Positions 45,530-55,815 of a DNA stretch of 64,000 nt are shown here, in pieces. A program made the translations under genes and the position numbers. The DNA lies in the NCBI GenBank assembly GCA_902651635.1, contig CACRSC010000010.1, positions 953,025-1,017,024 of the forward strand, written 5' to 3'. The stretch is from Mastigamoeba balamuthi (lineage: Eukaryota > Evosea > Mastigamoebida > Mastigamoebidae). The notes under the pieces are model-generated. The model worked only from the letters and a program-made list of their open reading frames with translations, had not been told where the DNA came from and searched no databases. Positions within the stretch are counted from its first letter, which is position 1, and each line of letters opens with the position of its first letter.

Positions 45530-46680
45530 AAAGCCCAGCCAACCTACTTGCCAAAAACCCAGCCAACAAACCTGGTCAAGTCCCAGGACAACCCCCCTCA
45601 TTGCTGCAAAAATAGCCCGGGGGCAGCGTCTCCTGCATAAGCTGCACAAATCCATTGCCAAAGCACGCTGGGGGTACCCTGTCCAATTCCTGGAACGGGT
45701 ATTTCAGCGTTATGAAGGGCCAGACACCCCCTTGAAGAAGCTGGGGGACGTGCTGGACCTGCTGCTATACTTCAAATGCATAGCAGCAGAGTATGAAGTA
45801 CTTGCCTCTGAGACGTCCCTGGAGGCTTCTGACCCAAGCAACTTCTGGCGCATGATGGCTCGATGCTGGCTCTACCTGGCAGAGCATGTTAACGAGATGG
45901 AGGTAAGGTCCACTTAAATATCATCACACAACACAATTTTGATTGCATCTGAATGAAATCAGTATCAATTCATTATTAATCAATTGATAATTGCAGGGCA
46001 CGCATGTACCTATGTGCCAATTAATCTAAAAAAATAAAACGTGCATTTATCTATTAATTTATCTATAAATGCATCAGCCTGATCACTCATTTACGAAAAA
46101 TTGCAGAGTGTCGGGAATGCCCGGACTTCTGAGGCCAACAGGCTTCTACCACCCTGGTCTCGTACAATCCACGGGTCTGTGGATGTCAAGGCCATTGACA
46201 TCTCACGGCCCAGCAAGAAGCAGGACAAGTTCTACAATGGCAAGTACAAGGGGCACGTGGTCAAGATTCAGGCAGTGGTCAACAACCAGGGCATCCCCAT
46301 GGATGTTCAAGGGTTGTACAAGGGGGTTCACCACGACCTGAAGATCTGGCAGAGCTCAGCTCCAGGCATGGAACTGCAAGGGACACAGCTGCTGGCTGAC
46401 AATGCCTATGTCAGTGTCCCAAGCAGTGACCCCCTTCAAGCATGCCTCTCTGTTTGACTCTGTGAATGGAAGGCGAAGGAGAACTGCACTCAAGTAACCA
46501 GGTTCGAACACCAGTGGAACCGAGTTCACAGGCGCTGGAGAAGCAGGGTAGAGCACTACCTGGGCTTCATGTCCCGATTCAACATCGTGGGCAAGAAGTT
46601 CAAGGGGAAGAAGCAAGAGCATGCCCATGAGGATATAAGTTCTAGCATTTGTGTTAATGATGTATCATTCATCACAAAGA
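45530..46680 (+). CDS. Harbinger-like DDE transposase, probably degenerate
   Basis: An open exon ending at a GTAAGG donor (45902) encodes GYPVQFLERVFQRYEGPD and an alpha-helical region. It is joined in phase to 46107 (SVGNARTSEANRLLPPWSRT). The DDE_Tnp_4-like core follows: GSVDVKAIDISRP, DKFYNGKYKGHVVKIQAVVN, GLYKGVHHDLKIWQSS, then TQLLADNAYVSVPSSDP. A third-acid region is RRWRSRVEHYLGFMSRFNIV. The frame changes around 46430-46470, between the second and third parts. The copy is therefore broken, misread, or needs an unrecognised small intron. No start ATG is obvious. Similarity to PIF/Harbinger or ISL2EU transposases is by motif only. Confidence 0.62.
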
Positions 46681-46984
46681 TGAGTGAATGCTGGTCCTAC
46701 GAAGGGACATAGTCATGCCCATTCTGTTAACAGTGTGCTCAGATACTGAGCAAGTCAGTGTACATACAAAATGGCCCAGAGGATAGTGGAGATCCCATAC
46801 ATAACTACAGTTTGATGGGCCAGAATTGCTCAGAAAAAAGTTATCTGCCAGCACTCTGTTGGCGGTTTTTCTATCCAGTGGCAGATAGCTTTTCCTGCTT
46901 TTTTTCCTGCTCGTTTTGCACCTTTTAGGGATGTTCTAGGTCAATTTGAACACGAAATTGTCATTTTACGGAAGTTACGCCATT

Positions 46985-47490
46985 CTGAAGGTTCAGGGAC
47001 ATGTTCTCTGACATGTTTATCAAGGCATACATCCAGAGCAAGCAGGGCCAACAACCAGACCCAAACAGCATACAGAGCACAGTTTTAGGTTGTCACTGTA
47101 CCTGTGCAGATACCTGGCACACCTGGTGTGTCTCCCATGATTTGTGGGTTAAGAATTCTACCAATTATGCACATACTGCTCCCCGAGTAGCAGTACATGA
47201 AAAACAGGAAGCAGCCAAGGTGGCTGCAACAGTACAGGTGTGCTTCTTCTTCTTCCTCTTTCTCTTCCCTTTTCTACTTTAATATCTTTCTTTTCAGAAT
47301 GAGACACCACAGGCAGTACCTCAGGCCAGTGACAAGGAGCAGGCACAGCAGGCACAGTAGCAGAAGGAGCGTGAGGATGATATTAACTGAAAGGACATCA
47401 ATATGTTGGATGTGATGGCATCCGATTATGCATGGCACCTTACCACATAGAAGAGGTATTACACCATACTGCTAAAGCAGCATGAGGGAA
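46985..47490 (+). pseudogene. Relic of the Harbinger-like second protein, opposite orientation
   Basis: Plus-strand fragments match the last two exons of the 43680-45277 protein. APRVAVHEKQEAAKVAATVQ matches the basic Ala-rich exon. The conceptual sequence around 47370-47480 matches the TMLASMGPKDVW and LLKQH region. Internal stops break it. It shows that at least two copies of this transposon landed here. Confidence 0.6.
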
Positions 47491-47960
47491 ACAAGCAAAG
47501 TTAATAGCTATTCTATCACATTGTTCTTTTTGTCAATAAAATCAAAGCAATCGATTTAATCGATTTAATCAATATTGATTGATTGATGCACATAATGTAT
47601 ATAAATGGCCCATTCATGTCTTATGGACTGTCCTTCACAATTCTATTGATACCATCTGGATACTGAACGACAATTGGTATACATAATTGTGTACCAGTTG
47701 GAGATTATTGAAAAGACTCAAGAACAACTTCCTCTATACCTCAACTACTCTGGTCATTTGATGCTTCATAACGAGGTTACAAAATGAATAATCAATGTCC
47801 ATCCTTGGTTGGGCGTACAAGAGTGTGCAGTTGCCACTGTAGGCAGACGTATACTCGTAGAGCCTACAGCAGGGAATGCTCGACATCGAGCGACACACTG
47901 CCAGCCCGTGGTAGCACACAACAAAAGAAGAGACAGTCATGCTGGGCAGTCGGAGCCTCT
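47491..47960. other. AT-rich spacer, no gene seen
   Basis: Contains runs such as TCGATTTAATCGATTTAATC. It ends where the F/G-type duplicated 3' flank begins (about 47850). Confidence 0.45.
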
Positions 47961-47963
47961 GTG

Positions 47964-49023
47964 CTACGGGTGGCCTACATGCTGTGCCAGCGTGAGCAGC
48001 TGGCTGATCAGCAGCACCCGCGTCATGTTCTGCTGCCGCATCTGCTCCAGCTCGTCCATCGTCCTCGCCAGCCCGCCTGCGGCGAGGGGAACTGCCTGGG
48101 CTGCGCTCTGCGGCTGCCCCCCTCCACCCGCTTCCGCTGGCCTCGTGGCAGCAGTCCCTGGCTTGTCTGCTGCGGGCTCACTTGGCTCTCCTCTGTCCCC
48201 GTCCTCGTCGATTCCCTGCAGCTCGTGCTCGCCGGCAGCCAGGGAGGCAGGGCCCAGCGTGGGAGAGAGGGGGGCCACGCGTGTCCGCTGGCACAGCGGC
48301 TCGGCGGCAGAGCGCGAGCGGGACCTGAGGGCCTGGAGGGAGCTCTTGGAGCAGAGGGCGAAGGGCTGGCTGCGCAGGCGCGCCACCACAGCCCCCGCCC
48401 CGTCCGCGATCTCCAGGCACAGCACCACCATGCCCCCCAGGTGCAGCCTCGACGAGTTGCAGTACCTGAGGGCCGTGGGGTAGGGGCGCGTCAGTTCCCT
48501 GCGCGGGCTCACACAGAGCGAGAGGAGCGAGAGATTGCGGAGCAGAGGGCGAGGAGGCGAGTCAAACTACGATCTGCAGTCGTCAAAGACAAACACAAGC
48601 TCGGCGCCCTGTGCCGCGGGCTCTGGCGCTGTCTCCGAGCACCCCAGGAGCACGTTGGGCCTGCCAAAGGGCTGGCAGCACCTGGAGCACGGCGCCAGCG
48701 CTGCGTCGAATTCAAGTTTGAGGTGTGCCCTCTTTTCGAATCGCTTCGAGAGAAAAGAAACGCACGGCGCGTGTGGATCGAGCCCATGCAGAGCACGGCG
48801 CTGCGCCTCGACTTCCAGACGCACTTCGGGCCCAGGTTGTGTGCTGCCAGCCACCCGGGGTCCACCGCCACGCTCACCTGAAAGCAATTCGCCTCTTAAT
48901 TCGGGTGCTGAAGAGAAATGGGGGCATTGAGGTGTGAGGACTCACGCTGAACGGCGCTGTGCGGAAAACGCGCACCGGAGTCACCCACACGCGTGGCTGT
49001 GGTAGGGCTGCACGAGGGTCCAT
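47964..49023 (-). CDS. CNSSR-family gene, copy G
   Basis: Exons 49023-48946, 48877-48766, 48700-48571 and 48465-47964 give 273 residues. Blocks: MDPRAALPQPRVWVTPVRV then FRTAPFS; VSVAVDPGWLAAHNLGPKCVW; LAPCSRCCQPFGRPNVLLGCS; FVFDDCRS; YCNSSRLHLGGMVVLCLEIAD; RSQPFALCSKSSLQ; C-terminal MDELEQMRQQNMTRVLLISQLL. It has the shortest linker of the intact copies. Nearest relative is copy F, 13 kb away across the transposon island and the metallopeptidase gene. Confidence 0.82.
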
Positions 49024-49592
49024 CGGATACGGCGCGACAGAAGGAGTGCCCCAGATTATGCGCTGGAGTATTTTTGCGGCCCCAAATCGCTGAGGGGCAA
49101 AAGAACTCCCAGCACCACTTCTGCCACCGTCTCCAGCACTACCGCCCTTCAGGCCTCGCCACGCGCTAACTGCAAGCGCAATCGTGGGATCGTTCGAGCC
49201 CAATGCCCGGCAATCTCGTTCACAGACGAGCTCAGGGTCTTCAAAGATATCGCCAGTGGACGAAACTGAGAGACGCGCTCCAGGACGTACCACAGCACAG
49301 CCGCCGTCTGAAGCTCGGAGGGGGCCGCACACCGCAGCGTGCGCAGCGGTCCGTCCGAGCTGCTGTGGAGTTTGGTTGCCGTGGGACCTGCGAGCAGCGA
49401 GCCCCACAGAGGCAGGAGGAAAACAAATATCGTGCTCGATAAAACTGGTGTTTGGAGGGAAAACAGCGAGACGGCTAGCCCTGGCGCACCTCGGTGGAGC
49501 GCGCCGGGTGCACGGGGTACCGCGGTGAGCTGAAAGTGGCCCACAGCTGTTCAAGCGCACGGCAAAAATTCCCTCTGTGATTTTTGTGTTGG

Positions 49593-49599
49593 TGACGTG
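49593..49599 (-). promoter_or_regulatory. Shared TGACGTG element upstream of copy G
   Basis: CTGTGATTTTTGTG then TGACGTGTGCGTTGCTTTA, 570 bp before the copy G ATG. The surrounding 600 bp are homologous to the copy F upstream region. Confidence 0.55.
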
Positions 49600-50348
49600 T
49601 GCGTTGCTTTAAACGGGGGGAGAACGCGGGCATCGATGGTGAGAACCGCCCGACAGCCAACGCCCGCTTCCGCACCCTGCTCCCGCGCAGACGACGCCGT
49701 GCGTATTTCGGAGGTTTATTGCGAGGGGATGCCTGCATGGGTTTATCGGCGCCAGCAAAAGGACCATCCTTTATCCCTTTTTCCTTATCGAAGGAGCTTT
49801 TATTCAAGACCCTCCGCGGCCAAGGCTGCCCCGCGCCACCATCCCGCCACGTTGCGGTCCCCGGGTCCCCCTTTCGCACGCGGAGCAGCAGGAGTGGCAC
49901 CGCGGAAGTCACGAGGGATGCGCTAGAGATGCAACGAAAGAACTGGCACGGGTCACACCGAGAATGCGAGTGCTCTCCTCGGCGCCACCTCTCCTGCCCC
50001 ACGTGCGGCACAGCGCGGTGCAGCGCGGCTGGTCCGGGCTGCTCGCTGTTTGGGCGCGATGCCGATGCCTGCTTTTCTTCTGCACCAGCAGCGAATCGGG
50101 CCGCTGCAGGGGCAAAGCCAATCGGGTGACAAGCAAACTCAATCGGGTTTTCCATTCGGACTCCAGGCCGTACAATCGCCTGACAGGTGGTCCTCGGATG
50201 CAGACCAGGACCGCCACAGGACCTGCGTGATCACCACACTGAGGCTATTCTCGCCACAGGTCTGAAGCACCAACACAGGCCTGTTTCAATTCGCCGAATT
50301 TGCTTGAATGGGTGGGTCTCTTCTCGTTAAGCGCGCTTGGGCTCTCGT

Positions 50349-51337
50349 TCAGGGCCAAGGCAATCGCGACGAACTGACCAGTCTCGGGAGCAGCAGCTGG
50401 AGCAAAATTGCGCGCGTGATGTTGTCCTGCACGAGCTGTTCGAGCTCTTTCAGCTGCCTCGCAGTGGGCAGGTCAGCCGGGCCACTGCGCAGTGTCTCTG
50501 CACGGCACACATTTGAGAATGGAGGGGCCACACCCAGGAGAATTCGTAATGCGAACCACTCATTTTTGCCTCGAGTGACCCTTTGGAGCTACGCCCGGTC
50601 TCTGCGAGCCGAGCAGGCCTGGGGGCAATGAGGTATCGCCGAGCTGAGACGTTGACAGTGTGGGAGCGTGACCGGATGCCCTGCAGAGTGCTCTTGGAGC
50701 ACAGCACGAAGGGCTGGCTGTACACACGCGACACCACGGAGCCCGTGGCATTCCTTATCTCGAGCCTGAGCACGACCTCGCCCTTGCTGCTGAGATGCAG
50801 CCTCGACGAGTTGCAGAACCTGCCGATGTTATTTCTGCAGTTAGAGTGTGGATCCCCACCGCCACCCGAGACAGGCGGTGCTTCTCTTACGATCTGCAGT
50901 TGTCAAACACAAAGAGACGCTCATCTCCCTGTGCGACAGGACAAGCTGGCAACCCGGAACGTCCCATAGTCATGTTCGGCCTGCCCAGAGGCTGACAGCA
51001 CCTGGGGCACGGAGCCAGCGCTGCACAAAAAATGACCCAGGAGGTGAGAGGGGGATACCACTCCAACGGAGCGCACTGCGCGCTTGACTCGAGCCACAGC
51101 AGAGCACAGCACTGAGGCCAGACTTCCAGATGCAATCCGAGTTGAGCCCGTGAGCTGCCATCCAGCGAGTGCGGACGAGCACACTGACCTGCGAAGAAAT
51201 ACCGCAATGCATACGTTACCGGGTTGGACCAGTGCGGCCAAAAAGAAAAACGGGGCTCGTCTCACGGTGAACGGCGCTGTGCGAAAGATCCGAACGGGGT
51301 CCACCCACACTCGCGGTGCGTCTGCGGATGGATCCAT
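50349..51337 (-). CDS. CNSSR-family gene, copy H (diverged)
   Basis: Exons 51337-51266, 51188-51077, 51020-50891 and from 50819 downwards fit the family plan, with exon 3 again exactly 130 nt. Blocks: MDPSADAPRVWVDPVRIFRT; WMAAHGLNSDCIWKSGLSAVLCC; LAPCPRCCQPLGRPNM; FVFDNCRS joined to FCNSSRLHLSSKGEVVLRLE; YSQPFVLCSKSTLQ. The C-terminal helix LKELEQLVQDNITRAILLQL lies in another frame. It is reachable through a possible 58-nt intron with a GTTCGC donor near 50550, or only after a frameshift. The linker is much shorter and not low-complexity. It lacks the upstream TGACGT element of the others. It is either an older family branch or a gene starting to decay. Confidence 0.65.
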
Positions 51338-51725
51338 GAGATGCCTTTTTTTCCTTAGGGGCCGTATCGGTTTCTGAGGTAAAAATAGGATCCTCCAATC
51401 TGGGGCTATCAAAGTGCCAGCAGGTGTATCGAGATGAGGATGGAGGAGGCGCAAAGTTATCTATTTGTAATGTGCCACCCTGGAAGTGGCTGAAGAAAGG
51501 AGTTCAGAGAGGAATTGTGGCATAGTGTAATTTGAAATTGAATCACCACGAGGTTTCGAACTTGATGTTCCACTGACCAAGACAAACGAGGTTCAGCGCT
51601 CAGCAGCCCATTTTGTTCTCATTCTTTGTGAGTCAGTATGTCGTGCTCTCACATTCGAACCAATTCAGTCAGTAATTGACGGTGCATCAGACCACAAGCA
51701 GTGTCTCCCCCGAACAGCAACCTAG
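51338..51725. other. Spacer between copy H 5' end and the Rossmann-protein gene 3' end
   Basis: No gene seen. No TGACGT-type element is found, in contrast with other family copies. Confidence 0.5.
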
Positions 51726-53836
51726 TTAGTCCGCAGATGCCAGTGAGGCATCTCTCGGGGGTGCCAGCGTGTCGTATGCGCGGGCAGTTGGGGTCACGCC
51801 AGACGGCAGAGGCGCCCTGAAGTCGCCGGCCAGAGACCTGCCCAGGTAGACGTCCTCAGTCGCCTCGCGCGAGTAGTCGACCGCGTAGATGCGGCTCGGG
51901 TCCAGCGGCCTCGGGGCGGTGCCCATCAGGAACATCTTGGCCGTCGCGCTGGTGACCTGCGCAAAGGTCATGTCCATGATCTCCGTGGGCGTCCCGTAGA
52001 AGAGGAAGTTGACGGGCATCGTGTTGTTGACCAGGTACACCGTCTTGGCCGCCCCGCTCGCAAACTCGAAAGTGAAGAGAGTCCCGAACGTCCGCCGGAT
52101 CCTCCTCTCGTCGAGCCCCGCGGCGCTCGCAGCGGCCAGCGTCAGCGCGTCGGGGATGGGCCCCGGCGTGATCGACCGCAGGCCCTGCACGCCCAGGCTG
52201 TGCAGCTCCTCGGGGCACAGGCTCAGTGCGCGGTCGAGCCAGACGAGCAGGTCTTCGAACTCCGCCGTCTTGGTGCTCCCCGAGACGAGGAACAGCATCT
52301 CGGGCGTGCCGCTGGCGAGCCAGAACGCCAGGTCCTCGCCGTCGAAGGTCCCGAAGCGCTTGGCGCTGTCGGCCGCGTCCGCCACAGGCCCCCCGGTCCA
52401 CCCGAAGACGACGTCGACGCGCTTGCGGACGCCCTCTGGGACCTCGCGGTAGCTCGCGTACTCGCGGACGCCGCCGCCGAGGGGCGTGTCCCAGGGCGTC
52501 TGCCAGGCGGGCGTGTCGAGGGGCCCCGGGGCGGGCCAGCGGACCTTGAGGTCGACGCCCACGACCCTGTCCGCGTCCCCGCTGGTGGCCGCGGGGCCGA
52601 GGGCGTCGAGCAGGTGGCCGCAGAAGCGCCTGCCCAGGTTGCCGCGGGCGCCCAGGACGGCGACGCGGCGGCGCGAGAGGCTCCAGCCCGCCGAGTAGAG
52701 CACCTGGTCGAGCCCTGCGATGCACGCCAGCGCGATGTCGTCGCCCTCGAGCATCACCTTCTCGTACGACGCCGCGATGCTGAAGAACAGCGAGTTGAGG
52801 TGCCCCTCCCGCTGCCGCTGGCGACACCCCTCCTGCTGGCGCTGCTGCTGCCCGAGGGCGCGCGCGTGGTAGAGGAGCGCAGTGGCGTCGTAGCCGTTGC
52901 GCGTCAGCTCGCAGGTCCCCACGAGGACCGCGCGCAGGGCCGCAGCAAGCGAGGGCAGCCGCGCGAGGACTGCGTCGGTGGCAGCGTCGGGCGGCGCGCT
53001 GTGCCTGGCGCGGAAGGCGGCGGGGGAGAGCCCGTCCTCGATGGCCTCGTCGAGGATGGGGTTGAGGTACCCGCCGTCCTCGAAGACGACCACCTTCCTC
53101 CCCTCGGCCACGCCGCTCGCCAGCGCCCGCAGGACGATGTACGCGGCTGCGCACCGGTTGGCCTCGAGGTACGTCATCCCGCCCCCCGCAGCCATGGCCC
53201 TGTCGAGCTCCTCCGCCGGCAGCGGCGGCTCGAACCTTGAGAGCAACAGCGGCGGTGAATTCGAATCTGAATTGGGGAATCAAGCGGTCCCGCGGACCTG
53301 GCCAGCGGCGAGACCGTGTACGTGGGCTCCGCGGACAGGGAGCCGCCCGCGGTCTCGAGGATGGCGCGCTGGAGCAGCTCCGCGGGGATGTCGTCGAGGT
53401 CGCGGAGCCAGCGGGGGACGACGGCCGCGTTGTAGCCGACGAAGAGCGCGTACATGCGGGTGGCGCCCCACTCGCGCAGCACGCAGAGCGCCCCGTACGT
53501 CTTCTCGTCGATGTGCTGCACGCAGACCGCCACGGCCCCCTCGAGCGGGCGCGTGTCTCCGCGCACCCCGCGGCGCATGGACTCGACGCAGCAGGGCATG
53601 CAGCGCAGGTGCCTGTAGATGCCGTAGTGCTCGCGTGTATCGAAGTGCAGGACAGCTCTCCTCTGCTCGACGGGACCAGCGGGCGGCTGCTGCTCGCCCT
53701 GCTCGAGGCCCATGGCGTAGCTGTGCCGGCGCAGCAGCGTCTCTGCCAGCTGCAGGGCGCCGTGCGTGGGCACGTGCATGGAGCCCGCGGGGAGGTCGGA
53801 GGCGGCCATTGCTGAAGGTGTGCTGTTTTCGCTCAT
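51726..53836 (-). CDS. Adenosylhomocysteinase-like NAD(P)-binding protein, substrate unknown
   Basis: Exons 53836-53298 and 53235-51726 join through a GT-AG intron (53297-53236) to 682 residues. The N-terminal part contains HFDTREHYGIYRHLRCMPCC and ALFVGYNAAVVPRWL. Exon 2 has VVVFEDGGYLNPILDEA, then a dinucleotide-binding loop VAVLGARGNLGRRF followed by VVGVDLKVRW, and later GTLFTFEFASGAAKTVYLVN with a GTPTEIMDMTF segment. The two-part layout (catalytic-like half, Rossmann domain, return) resembles S-adenosylhomocysteine hydrolase relatives found mainly in bacteria. The canonical enzyme's full motif set is not evident, so the reaction is not assigned. There is no signal peptide, so it is probably cytosolic. 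A GACGTCA site lies about 140 bp before the ATG. Confidence 0.68.
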
Positions 53837-54651
53837 GTGTTTGATGTGCGGCGGCCACGAGAGGGCAAAGGGGAATGGGCTGCTGCTCTCTGGACAGCAC
53901 AATAACTTGTGTTCTGAGACCGGGGCCGCGATGCCGCTGTCACGTGTGTTGATCTCCGAGGGTTCCCAGCAATGCCGTCGACGTCAGTTTTCGCCCCACG
54001 ACGAGAGGCACGAATCAGCCCGTGTCGGGCTCTGTTCACCGCGGATCAACCAGCACCTCCTCCAGAGGCCCCGTGTGCTCGGTACAGGAGCCAGGCTGCT
54101 GGGAACACCATGCGGGAGGGTCCATTGGGCCTATGCAACTGGTTTCCCTGCCAATACCTGTACCTAGCATAGCTATGTGCTTTTCAATGTTGAGCGACTA
54201 TTGCGACCAGCAGCTGTCGGCATAACCGTGAAAGATGCAATGCCGTCTGACTAGAATTGGGGACGTTACAGCATGCCTGACTCACACACATCTGCAGACC
54301 CCCTCGAAAGTTCCCGGAATCCCTCTGGCCGTGAGCTTCGACCTGTGGAGGCCCAACTGCGCGTGCACTCCCCCCCATCAAGTTCACGGAATCGCACAAA
54401 CAGACAGAAGCGATCCTCCCCGCCACCACTCACCCAGGAAGATGACGGGAATCAGTCGATCGCTCAGCCATCACCATACTCGCCCTGTTGGCCCTGGTGT
54501 GTCAAGGCCGGACTCAGCAAAGGATCCCAGGATTAACAAAAACAGTCCTGTAGCCCTACGGAAACTTGTCTTTGGTTTAAATTATGTGGTGCCCACAAGG
54601 GGTCCGGTCAGCACAGCCTCATGAGGCCAGCAGTTCCACTCTTTTCACCCA
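53837..54651. other. Intergenic; contains one copy of a short dispersed repeat
   Basis: No gene seen. The segment near 54318-54360 (GTGAGCTTCGACCTGTGGAG) recurs near 55258-55290. Confidence 0.45.
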
Positions 54652-54800
54652 AGAGAGTGGGAGAAAAACTAGTAACTAAGGCTAGGATCACTCTTTGCAC
54701 GTCAGAGAGTGAGAGAAACACTAGCTACAGAGGCTAGGAAACACTCTTTGCACGTCAAAGAGTGAGAGAAACACTAGCAGCTAAGGCTAGGAAGCGCACC
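54652..54800. repeat. Three tandem units of about 53 bp, each a potential hairpin
   Basis: Units start near 54652, 54704 and 54758 with AGAGAGTGAGAGAAACACTA, followed by GGCTAGGA...CACTCTTTGCACGTCA. At the unit junctions ACTCTTTG-CACGT-CAAAGAGT forms an 8-bp perfect stem with a 5-nt loop, and CTAG...CTAG adds an inner pairing. Each junction carries GCACGTCA, the reverse of TGACGTGC. No coding function is evident. Confidence 0.85.
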
Positions 54801-55815
54801 CAGAGGCGCTGTGAGTATGAACTCTCTTTGTGTGGTGGCGCGAATGCCAATCGCCCTCAAAAAAACACACATTATGGGTTTCTCGCGGGGTGCCCAGATA
54901 ATATCAAAGAAGATACGTGTATCTCATCGAACACGGGGATAATCTTCCGTAGAGCGATGCGAGGAGCCCTCGCAGCACTCTGATACCCGGCCGCTACCGC
55001 ACCACGCGACCGCTCTTAGATAGCCGCTCAAATGGCAGGCTACTGGGTCAGCGACGCATTGTTGGGAGTGCAGTGGTCGCTGACGCAGTGCTGGCCCAGG
55101 AAGTCGCGGGGCAGCAGCCCAGTTCAGTCGCTCTGCTCTTCGACGCCACCCTGTGCACCACCACGCCTGCGCCCTACTTAGCGATGCCCCTCCCACGTGC
55201 TACGGGCCCCTCGAGGAGCCAGCAGCCTCACCCGGGCCTGCCTAGAGTCCCTGGGGCCGTGAGCTTCGACCTGCGGAGGCCCCTCGCCGCCGAGGGTTGG
55301 CACGAGCTCAGAGTGCTCCTCCAGACATCCCTCTGGGGAACAACTCACTTGGAGTGAGTTGAGTTAACTCACTTCTTAACTCACAACACAGATGTGAGAT
55401 ACTGAGTGAGCAAGAGGTTTATGTGTTCTGCTGATGTCCACCATCACCCTCTCCTTATTGGACAGACAGACAGTGATTGGATCTCAATGCAATTCCACCG
55501 ATAAGCCAAAGCTACAGACCAGTCAGGGCGTTGTTGGGCAAAAATGCCCTTCGTAGCAGGCTTGTTACAGCATCAGCCTGAGGGTCGGCACTCGGAAAGG
55601 AGAGAGGACTGTGCTGGTGCGGTTGGTCTCCGTCGAGGCAGACAACCGAGAGCTTCTCCTCCAGGACGTTCGACATCCACGCCCTGGTTGCATTTTCTGC
55701 CCTCTTGATTTGCTCACCCAGACACATCTGCCGTCACCTTTTGGAACTCCGGATACTCAGATTTCCCCAGCAGGAGATATTTTGGCGCGGAACAACATCG
55801 AGTGCGGATTCGCCG
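54801..55815. other. Intergenic region upstream of the RCC1-coiled-coil gene
   Basis: Apart from the short repeat at 55258, and runs of ACTCAC and GAGTGAGTT near 55350-55390, no gene or motif is recognised. Confidence 0.45.
55258..55292. repeat. Second copy of a short dispersed repeat
   Basis: GCCGTGAGCTTCGACCTGCG followed by GAGGCCC, matching 54331-54357 with one difference. Unknown origin. Confidence 0.6.

Larger units (their letters stand above)
43680..46680. mobile_element. PIF/Harbinger-like DNA transposon, two divergent genes
   Basis: A plus-strand DDE transposase (about 45530-46680) and a minus-strand multi-exon second protein (45277-43680) diverge from 45300-45530. This is the two-gene plan of PIF/Harbinger elements. 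The interval is AT-rich with introns full of TGCACAT and ATGTGCAT dyads. I did not find convincing terminal inverted repeats or a 3-bp target duplication, so the ends are approximate. Confidence 0.65.
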
